64,000 nt of DNA from Comamonas serinivorans (GTDB taxonomy: Bacteria; Pseudomonadota; Gammaproteobacteria; Burkholderiales; Burkholderiaceae_C). Shown in pieces: positions 27,205 to 41,450 of the stretch (position 1 is the first letter of the stretch; every line of letters begins with the position of its first letter). Location: NCBI RefSeq assembly GCF_002158865.1, contig NZ_CP021455.1:3224001-3288000 (forward strand). The letters are read 5' to 3'. The translations under genes were made by a program, and so were the position numbers. Below the pieces are notes generated by a model. The model was not told the DNA's origin. It searched no databases and saw only the letters and a list, made by a program, of their open reading frames with translations.

Positions 27205-27861
27205 ATGCCCACGCCACCCACCGCACCAGCCCGGCCTGCACGCCTGGGCCAGTCCTTGACCGCCCTGGGTCTGGCCGTGGGGTTGCTGGCTCTGTCTGCC
27301 TGCAGCAAGCCCGAGGAGCCCACGCCGGGGCAGCAGCTCGATCAGGCGATTCAGCAGACCCAGGACGCCGCCAGCCAAGCCGCTGACGCGCTGCGCGACC
27401 TGGCCGGTGACGCCGCGCGCGCGGCCAGCGACGCGGCCCGGGCCGCGAACGAAGCCGCCGCATCGGCCGGCGCCGCCATCGAGACCACGCGGCAGGACAC
27501 CGCATCGGCCAGCGGCAAGGCCGGCGATGCGCTCAAGCAGGCCCAGCAGGACGCCCTGGCCGCCGCCACGGCGCTGCGCCAGAGCGCCAGCCAGGCCGCG
27601 ACGGCTGTGAGCCAGGCGGCCTCGGAAGCCGCTGCCGCCGTGGGCGACGCGCTGACGGACTCGGCGATTTCGGCGCGCATCCGGGCCGATTTCGCCCGCG
27701 ACAGCGAGCTCAGCAGCATCGACATCGGCGTGGAAACCCACGACGGCGTCGTCACCCTGCGCGGCACGGTGCCCACCGCGGCTGCCAAGACCCGCGCCGA
27801 CAACCTGGCCAAGACCGCCAAGGGGGTCAAGTCGGTGAACAACGTCTTGAACGTGCAATGA
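27205..27861 (+). CDS. BON-domain lipoprotein
   Basis: 218 residues from ATG 27205, seven bases after AGGAG. A lipoprotein signal (LTALGLAVGLLALSAC) leads to a long Ala/Gln/Asp-rich helical segment (about residues 45-145) with coiled-coil character. A single BON domain at the end follows (SAISARIRADFARDSEL, GVVTLRGTVPT, VKSVNNVLNV). BON domains bind phospholipid surfaces, and OsmY/DolP-like proteins act in envelope maintenance. This is probably periplasmic and membrane-anchored. It is followed by repeat copy 11 and a terminator. Confidence 0.9.
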   Translation: MPTPPTAPARPARLGQSLTALGLAVGLLALSACSKPEEPTPGQQLDQAIQQTQDAASQAADALRDLAGDAARAASDAARAANEAAASAGAAIETTRQDTASASGKAGDALKQAQQDALAAATALRQSASQAATAVSQAASEAAAAVGDALTDSAISARIRADFARDSELSSIDIGVETHDGVVTLRGTVPTAAAKTRADNLAKTAKGVKSVNNVLNVQ

Positions 27862-27869
27862 CAGCACAC

Positions 27870-27917
27870 TGTATGCAGCCATTCCCGTTCAAAATTCAAC
27901 GGCAATCAGCCCATACC
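27870..27917. repeat. 48-bp palindromic intergenic repeat, copy 11
   Basis: Ends TGTATG and CATACC, inner arms CCGTT and AACGG. It starts 8 bp after the BON gene stop and is followed 9 bp later by an intrinsic terminator. Confidence 0.88.
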
Positions 27918-27925
27918 CCCTCTTG

Positions 27926-27950
27926 AAAGCGCCCGCCCCGGGCGCTTTTT
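27926..27950 (+). terminator. Intrinsic terminator of the BON gene
   Basis: Stem AAGCGCCC / GGGCGCTT with a five-base loop, followed by a T-run. The stretch from here to the uvrB stop (27951-28203) shows nothing I recognise. Confidence 0.85.
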
Positions 27951-28203
27951 GCTGGGCGGCTGAAGCGTGTTCGCGGGCGCCCGAATGGGCCCGACGGCAG
28001 TCGCCCATCGGCTGACCGGAGCGGGCAAACCATGCGCCCGTGTGAGGACGGACCCATGGTGGCCGCCGGCGCGCATGCCTCGCACAGCTGCACATTGCGG
28101 TCGACCATTCGTGATTCGGCCTCGGCCTTGAGGGCGCCATCAACCCACCTGTGCGCGCCCAGGCCCAAGCGCCCCATCCGCTTCGCCAGGCGACGACAGT
28201 CCG

Positions 28204-30321
<2,118 letters not shown>

Positions 30322-30420
30322 CCGGCGATTGTGCGCCAGGGCCGCCGAAGCGCCGACCGGCCCGGTCGATGCCGGGTCTCGCATCGCGGTCATGCGGCGA
30401 CTGGGTGATGTGAACAGCAG

Positions 30421-30468
30421 AGTATGGCCACCATCCCGTTTTCACATCATCGGCAACTCACAGATACT
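30421..30468. repeat. 48-bp palindromic repeat, copy 12 (overlaps a stop codon)
   Basis: Ends AGTATG and GATACT, inner arms CCGTT and ATCGG. Its right end provides the last three sense codons (CAG TAT CTG) and the stop of the DMT transporter gene on the minus strand. Confidence 0.88.
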
Positions 30469-31408
30469 GCCAACACAGGTAAACGATGCCCACCCCCATC
30501 AGCGCCAGACCCAAGGTTTCGGTGCGGCGCAGGCGTTCGCGGAACACGCGGCGTGACACCACGAGGCTGAAGACCACCTCGACCATGCCCACGGTGCGCA
30601 CCGCCGAGGCGCTTTGCATGGCGTAGGCCGCGAACCACAGCAGCGACGCCATGGCCCCCATGGAGCCCGCCAGCAGCGACACGCGCCACGAGCGCAGCAC
30701 CGGCATCAGCCCCGCGGGCTCGCGCCAGGCGATCCAGGTCCCCAGTGCGATGGACTGCATGAGCTGCGCCAGCGTCACGCCCCAGGCCGCGGACAGCCAC
30801 GGCGTGGGCGCGTCGAGCGCCAGCGCGCCGCCCCGGAAGCCCACCGTGGCAATCGCAAAGCAGGCGCCGCACAACAGGCCATAGCCAGCCGAGCGCGACA
30901 GCCAGGTCCGCGGCGACAGGCGCGTGCCGGCGCCCGCTGGCGGCACGCTGAGCAGCATCACGCCGGCCGTCGCCACCCCCATGGCCAGCCACATGTTGGC
31001 GCTGGGCCATTCGGCCAGGAAGACGGCGCCGAACAGCGCCACCTGCAGCACCTCGGACTTGGACAGCGTGACCGCAACGGCGAAGTTGCGCTGCTGCATG
31101 GCCAGCAGCAGCGCTGCCGTGGCGCCGATCTGAAACGCGGCCCCCAGCGCAATCCAGCCCACATAGGTCCAGCTCAGGCGCGGCGCCGCCGGCATCTCGG
31201 CCGGCAGCAGGTACAGCAAGGCCAGGCAGCCCAGCGCGAAAGGCAAGCCGTACAGAAACCGCACCAGGGTCGCCGCCCAGGTGCCCAGGCTGCCCGTCAG
31301 CGAGCGCTGCGCGGCGTTGCGCACCGTCTGCGCCCCCGCGGCCAGCAGCACCACCGGCACCCACAGCCAGGTGAACGTCGTGCCCCAATCCATCGTGTTC
31401 GTGGTCAT
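30458..31408 (-). CDS. DMT-superfamily (EamA-like) membrane transporter
   Basis: 316 residues with ten hydrophobic segments in two related halves, the layout of drug/metabolite transporters; the NFAVAVTLSKSEVLQVALFG segment is typical of the first repeat. The substrate is unknown. It stands between uvrB and the divergent IPTL-CTERM-like gene. The C-terminus (LCWQYL) is encoded partly by repeat copy 12. Confidence 0.8.
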   Translation of the reverse strand: MTTNTMDWGTTFTWLWVPVVLLAAGAQTVRNAAQRSLTGSLGTWAATLVRFLYGLPFALGCLALLYLLPAEMPAAPRLSWTYVGWIALGAAFQIGATAALLLAMQQRNFAVAVTLSKSEVLQVALFGAVFLAEWPSANMWLAMGVATAGVMLLSVPPAGAGTRLSPRTWLSRSAGYGLLCGACFAIATVGFRGGALALDAPTPWLSAAWGVTLAQLMQSIALGTWIAWREPAGLMPVLRSWRVSLLAGSMGAMASLLWFAAYAMQSASAVRTVGMVEVVFSLVVSRRVFRERLRRTETLGLALMGVGIVYLCWQYL

Positions 31409-31719
31409 GCGGCGAGTGTGTCAGCCGCAGCACCCGCGGCCCTCGTCACGCGAGAGTGCTGCGCACGCCACGCCCGATGACCAGCACGTGAGCATCATTA
31501 ATCCAAACATCAACAACACAATCCATTCATAAATTTATGGAATACACTGGATTAAATACACCTGAGCCCGAGACTGACAGGAGACATCGATCTCGACAAC
31601 AGCATGGGTGTCTGGTTTGGACTGGCCCGCTCGTTGTCAGCACGGCTTCAAACGCTTCCATCGCGGCCAGAGCATTTTGAAAGCACCGAAAGCCCAGTCA
31701 TTTGAAAAGAGGAGACGCC
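31409..31719. other. AT-rich divergent promoter region
   Basis: 310 bp between the DMT gene and the IPTL-CTERM-like gene. The part 31490-31560 is much richer in A and T than the rest of the window and is the likely promoter region for the secreted-protein gene. No exact -35/-10 pair is convincing. There is no repeat copy here. Confidence 0.45.
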
Positions 31720-32409
31720 ATGCACATCACCCTTCCCGCACGCCCCAGGCCCCGTTCACTGGCCGCTGCTCTGCTGTGCGCCAGCAGCATCGCCAGCGCT
31801 GCACCGTACGCCACCACGTATCAGGGCGTCATCGCCAACTCCAGCTTTCCCCAAATCCTCGACGGCCAGGCCTACACACTCACCCTGGTGCTCGACAACG
31901 GCGGCGCCAGCCCCAATGCGCAAACCTGGGGCACCGCCGACAACGTGACTTGCGCCATCTTGCGCATGAACAACGCCGGCAACGCGCTTTTCGTCGCCGA
32001 TCTGGTCACCGGATCAGCCGCGAACACCATGGGCGCCGCCAGCACCGATGGCAGCGGGGCATTGACGGCCATGTTCAGCCAGGGGCATTTTCAACGGCCC
32101 GACGAGCTACACCTTCAGCGGTTTCACGTCACCAGAGGCCTATTGGCTGGCCACCGGCAGCAACCCTGTCTTTTTGGCGACAGCGTCATCAGCGATCCGT
32201 CTTTCGACGACGCCAGCGGCGGCGTTCAGATGGCGTCTGCCGCCTGGAGCAATCCGGTGCCTTTCACCGGTGCATGCGACACCACGACGACCTTTGGCCA
32301 ACCTCGCCTCATCGCCACACCCACGCCTGTGCCCACGCTCGGTGCCTCGGCCTTGCTGGCGCTGGGTCTGCTGTTGGGTGTGCTGGGTTGGCGGCGACGA
32401 AGCACCTGA
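31720..32409 (+). CDS. Secreted protein with IPTL-CTERM-like sorting signal; middle part out of frame
   Basis: 229 residues from ATG 31720, which follows GAGGAG by five bases. A signal peptide (about 26 residues, ending SIASA) precedes a beta-rich body. The C-terminus is TPVPTLGASALLALGLLL with a hydrophobic helix and a WRRR end, the layout of IPTL/PEP-CTERM anchors processed by an exosortase system. Between the G-run at 32082-32085 and the T-run at 32171-32175, the translation is basic nonsense, while another frame reads FNGPTSYTFSGFTSPEAYW. Two compensating one-base shifts (one extra G, one missing T) explain this. The function of the body is unknown. Confidence 0.7.
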   Translation: MHITLPARPRPRSLAAALLCASSIASAAPYATTYQGVIANSSFPQILDGQAYTLTLVLDNGGASPNAQTWGTADNVTCAILRMNNAGNALFVADLVTGSAANTMGAASTDGSGALTAMFSQGHFQRPDELHLQRFHVTRGLLAGHRQQPCLFGDSVISDPSFDDASGGVQMASAAWSNPVPFTGACDTTTTFGQPRLIATPTPVPTLGASALLALGLLLGVLGWRRRST

Positions 32410-32422
32410 CTCCAGCCCCGCG

Positions 32423-33757
32423 TCAGCGCCGCGGTAGATCGGGCAAGCCCGTGAGCCGGGGCACCCAGTGCATGATCCACGGCTCGGCCAGGTGGCTGAG
32501 CAGCACACCGGCCACACCGGCCAGCGCCACCCAGCCCATGGACCAGACCATGCGGGACATGAGGGCCTTGTTCCGGGCGCGCGTGATGAAGACGAGCGTG
32601 AAGGCGATGCTGGTGAACGAGGCGATCACGGCGCCCGTGCCCGCCACCGTGGGCGTGATGCTGCCCTGCGCCGACAGGGCCGCCGCGGCCGCCACGGCGC
32701 TGGCACTGGAAAGCGCACCGCCCACCACGCAGATGAAGTAAAAGCCCAGGTCGCCGAACTGACGCTCCGTCATGCCGCCCAGGACGTGCAGCACCAGGAA
32801 CAGGAAACCGTACTTGAGGGCCTGCGGCAGCGAGAACGGCAAATCCAGCGTCAGCGCTGGTGCCCCGGCCTGTCCGGCCAGCGGGGTGCGGTAGCTGATG
32901 ACCACCAGCAGCACGCAGGCGGCCAGCATCAGCGCATACGCGGGCACCGACCCCACCAGCGCCATGGGCGCCAGCAGCAGCAGCAAGGTGGCGTTGCGCA
33001 CCACCATGGCGGTGACGGCCAGCAGGATGCCGCGGTAGGCCGTCTCGACGAACGAGGCGCCGATCTGGCGCACGCGCGTGGTCAGCTCGATCACCGTGAA
33101 CGTGGAGTTGACCAGGCCACCGAAAAAGCCCGAGATCTCGGTGCCGCGCGCGCCGTAGATCTTCCAGATCACGTAATTGAAGAAGCCGATGGCCGCGATG
33201 AGGATGACCGTGACCCAGGCCGCACGCGGCTCGACCAGGCCCCAGGGGCCCACCGCGCCCACAGGCAGCGCGGGGTAGATGACGATGGCCAGGATGGCCA
33301 GCAGCAGGGCCGAGCGCAGCTCGCTCTCGGTCAGGCCCATGGTGAAGCCCGAGAGCCGCTCCTTCCAGGCCAGCAGCGCCGTGGACAGCACCATGATGGC
33401 GGCCGGCGCGATGGTGTGGCCCAGTCCCACCAGCACCCCGCACAGGGCGGTGACCAGCATGGCGGCCGAGGTGGTCAGCTCGGTGCCTTGGTTGGTCCGC
33501 AGCGACTGCACGTTGAGGATGATGAGCAGGATGGCCGTGAGCCACAGCACCGACACGGCATACGGCGTGCCCAGCGCGCCGCCGATGGTGCCCAGGATGC
33601 TGACGAAGCCGAAGGTGCGCAGCCCCGCCTCCTTGCCGCGCCGCTCGCGCTCCAGCCCGATCAGCAGGCCCAGCGCCAGCCCCAGCACGCAGCGCACGAT
33701 GATTTGCAGGTACGGCCACTCGGCATGCGGCAAGCCCGCCGACACATTCACATCCAC
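32423..33757 (-). CDS. MgtC/SapB N-terminal and DUF4010 membrane protein
   Basis: 444 residues, almost entirely hydrophobic. The first ~130 residues match the MgtC/SapB domain (GLALGLLIGLERERRGKEAG, RTFGFVSILGTIGGAL). The rest matches the DUF4010 domain (GARGTEISGFFGGLVNSTFT and GFYFICVVGGALSSASAVA). Its function is unproven; MgtC relatives are linked to growth in low magnesium. It converges on the IPTL-CTERM-like gene with a 13-bp gap. Confidence 0.85.
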   Translation of the reverse strand: MDVNVSAGLPHAEWPYLQIIVRCVLGLALGLLIGLERERRGKEAGLRTFGFVSILGTIGGALGTPYAVSVLWLTAILLIILNVQSLRTNQGTELTTSAAMLVTALCGVLVGLGHTIAPAAIMVLSTALLAWKERLSGFTMGLTESELRSALLLAILAIVIYPALPVGAVGPWGLVEPRAAWVTVILIAAIGFFNYVIWKIYGARGTEISGFFGGLVNSTFTVIELTTRVRQIGASFVETAYRGILLAVTAMVVRNATLLLLLAPMALVGSVPAYALMLAACVLLVVISYRTPLAGQAGAPALTLDLPFSLPQALKYGFLFLVLHVLGGMTERQFGDLGFYFICVVGGALSSASAVAAAAALSAQGSITPTVAGTGAVIASFTSIAFTLVFITRARNKALMSRMVWSMGWVALAGVAGVLLSHLAEPWIMHWVPRLTGLPDLPRR

Positions 33758-33827
33758 GATCTCACACCCTCACGGTCATGCCGACGCACGCTGGCGCCGC
33801 CAAACCGCCATTCATACCACCTTCACC

Positions 33828-33875
33828 AGTATGGGGCAACACCCGTTCTGCAGAAAACGGGAACTTCCACATACT
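33828..33875. repeat. 48-bp palindromic intergenic repeat, copy 13
   Basis: Ends AGTATG and CATACT pair perfectly; the inner arms CCGTT and AACGG extend to CCCGTT/AACGGG around CTGCAG. It lies 11 bp beyond the stop of the FAD oxidoreductase gene. Confidence 0.9.
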
Positions 33876-33886
33876 GGGCCAGGCAC

Positions 33887-35002
33887 TCAGCGCAGCAGCT
33901 CGGCCACGTGTTCGCCGATTGCCAGCGCGCTGGTCAGCCCCGGCGATTCGATGCCGAAGAGGTTGACCAGGCCAGGCACGCCATGCAGCGCCGGGCCGTC
34001 GATGCGCCAGTCGGGCGCGGGCGTGCCGGGCGCGTGGATCTTGGGGCGCACGCCGCTGTAAGCCGGTTGCAGCGCGCCATCGGGCAGGCCGGGCCAGTAG
34101 TGGCGCACGGCCGCGTAGAACACCTCGGCGCGCTCGGGCTGCACGCGGTAGTCGATGGCGTCGGGTTCGTCGGTGTCCAGCCACTCCAGGTCGGGGCCGA
34201 AGCGCGCCTGGCCGCCCAGGTCCAGCGTGACGTGCACGCCCAGCCAGGCGTCAACGGGAGCCGGATAGACCAGGTGCGTGAACGGCGATTTGCCCGCCAG
34301 CGTGTAGTAGCTGCCCTTGGCGTAGTGCGGCGTGGGCACGTGCTCGCGCGCCAGGCCCTCGAAGCGCGTGGCCAGCTGGCAGGCGTGCAGCGCCGCCGCA
34401 TTGACCAGCCGGGGGGTGGCGAGCTGGGTGCCGTCGGCCAGCGTCAGCACGTGGGCGTCGCCGGTCACGTTGGCCAGCTGGGCGCCGTGCAGCGCGCTGC
34501 CCAGCGCCACCACGCCGCCGGCGTGCTCGAGCTCGGCCTGGATGGCCAGCATGTAGGCGTGGCTGTCCACGATGCCGGTGCTGGGCGACCACAGCGCGCC
34601 CGAGGCGTTGAGGGCCGGCTCCAGCGCCCGCGTCTGGTCGCCCGTCTTCCACTCGACGGGCACGCCGTTGGTGGCCGCCGTCTGCGCGATGCGGTCCAGC
34701 GCCGCGTGCTGCGAGGCGTCGGTCGCCACCACCAGCTTGCCGCAGCGCTGGTGGGGCACGTGGTGGCGCTCGCACAGCGCGTACAGCATGGCCTTGCCGG
34801 CCACGCACAGCCTGGCCTTGAGCGAGCCCGGCGCGTAATACAGGCCGGCGTGGATGACCTCGGAGTTGCGGGAACTCACGCCCTGGCCGATGGCGGTGTC
34901 TTTTTCAAGCACCACCACCTCGTGCCCCTGTTGCGCCAAGGCCCGCCCCACGGCCAGCCCCACGGCGCCCGCGCCCACCACCACTGCGTCTACCCGGTCC
35001 AT
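33887..35002 (-). CDS. FAD-dependent oxidoreductase, L-2-hydroxyglutarate oxidase-like
   Basis: 371 residues. The N-terminal FAD-binding Rossmann motif (DAVVVGAGAVGLAVGRAL, then VVLEKDTAIGQGVSSRNSEVIH) and the segment HAGLYYAPGSLKARLCVAG are typical of the DAO-type L-2-hydroxyglutarate dehydrogenase/oxidase branch. The C-terminal GLVNLFGIESPGLTSALAIGEHV completes the FAD site. It probably oxidises a 2-hydroxy acid; the precise substrate is inferred only. It is followed by the MgtC-like gene on the same strand. Confidence 0.85.
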   Translation of the reverse strand: MDRVDAVVVGAGAVGLAVGRALAQQGHEVVVLEKDTAIGQGVSSRNSEVIHAGLYYAPGSLKARLCVAGKAMLYALCERHHVPHQRCGKLVVATDASQHAALDRIAQTAATNGVPVEWKTGDQTRALEPALNASGALWSPSTGIVDSHAYMLAIQAELEHAGGVVALGSALHGAQLANVTGDAHVLTLADGTQLATPRLVNAAALHACQLATRFEGLAREHVPTPHYAKGSYYTLAGKSPFTHLVYPAPVDAWLGVHVTLDLGGQARFGPDLEWLDTDEPDAIDYRVQPERAEVFYAAVRHYWPGLPDGALQPAYSGVRPKIHAPGTPAPDWRIDGPALHGVPGLVNLFGIESPGLTSALAIGEHVAELLR

Positions 35003-35025
35003 GTCGTCTCCTGTCGGTTGTTGGA

Positions 35026-35073
35026 TGTATCCGGCCCTTGCCGTTCACATAAGAACGACAACCGGCCCATACC
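35026..35073. repeat. 48-bp palindromic intergenic repeat, copy 14
   Basis: Ends TGTATC and CATACC, inner arms CCGTT and AACGA within TTGCCGTT. It lies 58 bp beyond the stop of the small Cys-rich gene and 23 bp upstream of the FAD oxidoreductase start. Confidence 0.85.
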
Positions 35074-35131
35074 CCTTGATTGCTTCAGCTCGAACTGCGC
35101 CGTCCGCAGCGGCACCCCAGCGGACGCCCCA

Positions 35132-38603
<3,472 letters not shown>

Positions 38604-38620
38604 GGTGGCCTCCTATGCAT

Positions 38621-38643
38621 ATAACTGGTAGATATTAGCTTAT
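38621..38643. promoter_or_regulatory. Possible LysR-type operator
   Basis: An AT-rich imperfect dyad, ATAA...TTAT with TAGATATTA in its centre, lies between the divergent LysR and yeiH-like genes. Its size and T-N11-A-like spacing suit a LysR binding site. Confidence 0.4.
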
Positions 38644-38687
38644 TTATTTGTTTTACTTGTGAATGGACGCAGCCTAGAGTTCACCGC

Positions 38688-39917
38688 ATGAACGCTGCCG
38701 CCACGCCCCTTTCTGCCGCGCCCGCCACACCCGGCCCGCCGGTCACACCTGCTGCCCTGCCCGGGCCCAGCCGGCTGCACCGGCGGATGCAACAGGTGCC
38801 CGGGCTGGCGCTGGCCGCGGGCCTGGCCGCGCTGGCGGTGGGGCTGGGCAGCTCGCCCTGGATGCGCGCCCACGGTCTGGGCGCGCTGACCCTGGCCGTG
38901 GTGCTGGGCCTGGTGGTGGGCAACACCGTGTACCCGCGTCTGGCCCGCCTGTGCGAGCCCGGCATCCAGCTGAGCAAATCGCGCCTCCTGCGACTGGGCA
39001 TCGTGCTGTTCGGCCTGCGCATCACGCTGGCCGACCTGGGCGCCGTGGGCCCGGGCGCGCTCGTGGTCGATGCCCTCGTCATCGCCTCGACCTTCGGCCT
39101 GGCCTGCTGGCTGGGCATCCGCGTACTGCGCCTGGAGCCGCGGCTGGCCCTGCTGATCGGCGCCGGCAGCAGCATCTGCGGCGCCGCCGCCGTGGTGGCC
39201 ACCACGCCGGTGGTCAAGGCGGACAGCGATCAGGCGGCGGTCGCCGTCGCCACCGTGGTGGTGTTCGGCACGCTGGCCATGTTCCTCTACCCCGCGCTGT
39301 GGCTGGTCGCGCGCGACGGCTTGGCGCTGGCGCCCCAGGCATTCGGCGTCTACATCGGGGCCACGGTGCACGAGGTGGCCCAGGTCGTGGCGGCGGGCAA
39401 CATGATCGGCCCGCTGTTCACCGAAACCGCCCTGGTCACCAAGCTGGCGCGCGTGATGATGCTGGCGCCTTTTCTGCTGGGCCTGTCGGCCTGGCTGGCC
39501 TGGCGCGACACGTCGGTGGCGACGGCTCCGCGGGGCCAGCCGCTGCCGGGGCACGGCGCGGCCACCCACAGCCACACCGTGGCCCGCACCGGCGGCCCGT
39601 CGGGTCGGCCCTCGGCGCCAGCCGGCAGTCGGCTGGGAACGCTGCTGGCCACCATCACCATCCCGTGGTTCGCCTTCGGCTTTTTGGTGGCCGTGGCCGT
39701 GCACTCAACCGGGGTGCTGCCGCCCGCCGCAGTGACCGCGGCCAACGGCCTGGCCGACGGCCTGCTGGCCATGGCCATGGCGGCGCTGGGCGCCACCACG
39801 CACCTGCGCGCGATTCGCCAGGCCGGGCCACGCGCCGCGCTGCTGGCGGCGGCCTTGTTCGCCTGGCTGGTGCTGGGGGGTGGCCTGCTGAGCGTGCTGG
39901 CGTACGGCCTGGGTTGA
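38688..39917 (+). CDS. YeiH family (UPF0324) putative sulfate exporter
   Basis: 409 residues. After a Pro/Ala-rich N-terminus come about ten membrane segments with the YeiH elements GIQLSKSRLLRLGIVLFGLRI, IGAGSSICGAAAVVATTPVV and GATVHEVAQVVAAGN. A poorly conserved His/Pro/Gly-rich loop (about residues 280-310) precedes the last segments. YeiH proteins are predicted transporters, often annotated as sulfate exporters without direct proof. Expression is probably controlled by the divergent LysR gene. Confidence 0.9.
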   Translation: MNAAATPLSAAPATPGPPVTPAALPGPSRLHRRMQQVPGLALAAGLAALAVGLGSSPWMRAHGLGALTLAVVLGLVVGNTVYPRLARLCEPGIQLSKSRLLRLGIVLFGLRITLADLGAVGPGALVVDALVIASTFGLACWLGIRVLRLEPRLALLIGAGSSICGAAAVVATTPVVKADSDQAAVAVATVVVFGTLAMFLYPALWLVARDGLALAPQAFGVYIGATVHEVAQVVAAGNMIGPLFTETALVTKLARVMMLAPFLLGLSAWLAWRDTSVATAPRGQPLPGHGAATHSHTVARTGGPSGRPSAPAGSRLGTLLATITIPWFAFGFLVAVAVHSTGVLPPAAVTAANGLADGLLAMAMAALGATTHLRAIRQAGPRAALLAAALFAWLVLGGGLLSVLAYGLG

Positions 39918-40411
39918 GGCGTTTCGTGCCAGGCGAACACCTCGCGCGCCGAACAACAGGCGGTCGCGCTGCCCGTGGGCGTCTGCGGAAATTGGAATTC
40001 AGACTTATTGACCAGTATTCATCAATTGTCTTTTCATATTAGTCGAGTGTGACCTGATACTCCAACACACACCCTCTGCATCGAGCGTCCAAAGAGGCCA
40101 GGAACACCGAATTGCACGGGGCCTGGTGACGCGGAAGCCGCTTCAGCCGAGCGAGGTCTTCGTCAGCCGCATGGCGCCCGGAAACCGCCCCGGGCTTCAA
40201 CCGATGTGAAGGGCGGCGTGATCCCTGCCCCGTCGCCCTCCGCACCGCCATCACCCGCAACGTGACCGCAACTTCCTCACCCTCTTTGCAGACCAGACAC
40301 ATTTCTTCGCACGCCCCTGCCGCAGGTGGGCCTACAGTGCGCAGCTGAGCATCCGGGTGACCTCGTCGTGCGGCGACACCCCCGGGCGCCGTCTGGAAAG
40401 GACACCTCACC
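39918..40411. other. Intergenic region with a diverged repeat copy
   Basis: About 490 bp. The first 150 bp are AT-richer and hold repeat copy 15. The remainder precedes the glycine-zipper gene and must contain its promoter. No convincing gene on either strand. Confidence 0.5.
40014..40061. repeat. 48-bp palindromic intergenic repeat, copy 15 (diverged)
   Basis: Ends AGTATT and GATACT at exactly the family spacing. The centre has drifted (TCTTT on the left, only CG kept on the right) and is AT-rich. It lies 96 bp after the yeiH-like stop. Confidence 0.6.
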
Positions 40412-41065
40412 ATGTTCACCCCGCATCGCACCGCCGTGGGCGCCTTGGCCGGTTTGCTGTTGGCCAGCCTGGGAGGCTGCGCGGTCTATCCCCTGCCCTA
40501 TGCGCCGCCGTATGCCTCGCCGGCCCACACGGTCAACAACGTGAACCCCGCCCTGGCCGGCCAGGCCATCTACGCCCCGGCCTACTCGGGCTATGGGGTG
40601 CCGGATGGCCGCTACGCCCCGGCCTACTCCGATCCTGGCTACGCAGGGGGCTATGCCGGTCAGCCCGCCTACGACTACCGTGCTGACGAGAGCCGCGCCT
40701 ACGGAGGCCAGGCCTACAGCGACAGCACCGGCCAGGTGGTGGACGTCCGCCGCATCGGCTACCGCGCCAACCCGCAGGCCAGCGCGGCCGCGGGCACGGC
40801 CATTGGCGGCATCGTGGGCGGCGCCATCGGCAACAGCAGCGGCCACCGCTGGAACCGCGGCTCCAACACGCTCGCCGGGGTCATCGCCGGCGCGCTCATC
40901 GGCAGCGCCATCGGCACGGCCGCGTCCTACCAGACCACGGCCGTGATGTACCGCGTCACCGCCCGCATGGATTCGGGCAGCGTGCGCACGGTGGACTACG
41001 CCAACCCGCCGGCCATCCGCATCGGCGATCGCGTGGCCTTCGACGGCCAGCAGTTCTACCGCTGA
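40412..41065 (+). CDS. Glycine-zipper 2TM-domain lipoprotein
   Basis: 217 residues. A lipoprotein signal (GALAGLLLASLGGC) leads to a Tyr/Ala/Pro-rich region with repeated YAPAYS elements (residues ~30-100). A glycine-zipper hairpin follows (AGTAIGGIVGGAIGNSSG and NTLAGVIAGALIGSAIG), then a small C-terminal beta region. It is related to the 17-kDa surface antigen / SlyB-type proteins, which sit in or at the outer membrane and affect envelope integrity. It converges on icd. Confidence 0.85.
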   Translation: MFTPHRTAVGALAGLLLASLGGCAVYPLPYAPPYASPAHTVNNVNPALAGQAIYAPAYSGYGVPDGRYAPAYSDPGYAGGYAGQPAYDYRADESRAYGGQAYSDSTGQVVDVRRIGYRANPQASAAAGTAIGGIVGGAIGNSSGHRWNRGSNTLAGVIAGALIGSAIGTAASYQTTAVMYRVTARMDSGSVRTVDYANPPAIRIGDRVAFDGQQFYR

Positions 41066-41264
41066 GTACCGCGGGCGGCAGCAGCGGCCCGGTTCTGGGC
41101 ACGCCCTGGCCTGGCAGCAGCCGGCACCCAAGAGGCCACACACCTTGCGCGCACAACGGGTGCGCCTCCCATCGGGACCCCCATGCCTGCATCGCGCCGC
41201 ACGAAGTCACAGGCCTGACATGAGGTAGACGCCGTGGCGGGTTTGGCTTTTTCGCTAAGAAGGC

Positions 41265-41312
41265 AGTATGCATTCATTGCCGATGACATCAAAACGGAAA
41301 TGAGCAGATACT
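41265..41312. repeat. 48-bp palindromic intergenic repeat, copy 16
   Basis: Ends AGTATG and GATACT, flanked by GGC and GCC; inner arms CCGAT and AACGG. It lies between the convergent glycine-zipper and icd genes, beyond the icd terminator. Confidence 0.88.
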
Positions 41313-41384
41313 GCCACCAATCTTACTTTTCCTGATGCGTCTTGGCTGGGCCAACGGTGGATTCAGAAACGGCCCGATGGGACG

Positions 41385-41415
41385 AAAAAAAGCCGCCTCC
41401 AGAGGGAAGCGGCTT
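41385..41415 (-). terminator. Intrinsic terminator of icd
   Basis: On the minus strand: an 11-bp stem (AAGCCGCTTCC / GGAGGCGGCTT, one wobble), loop CTCT, then a T-run. It lies 35 bp after the icd stop. Confidence 0.88.
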
Positions 41416-41450
41416 GTTGGATGGACTGGGCGAAACGCCCAGAGACCTCA

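Noticed and set aside
30322..30420. A LexA box upstream of uvrB
   Set aside because: The best candidate, starting CTGTTCACATC, lacks the matching right half-site.
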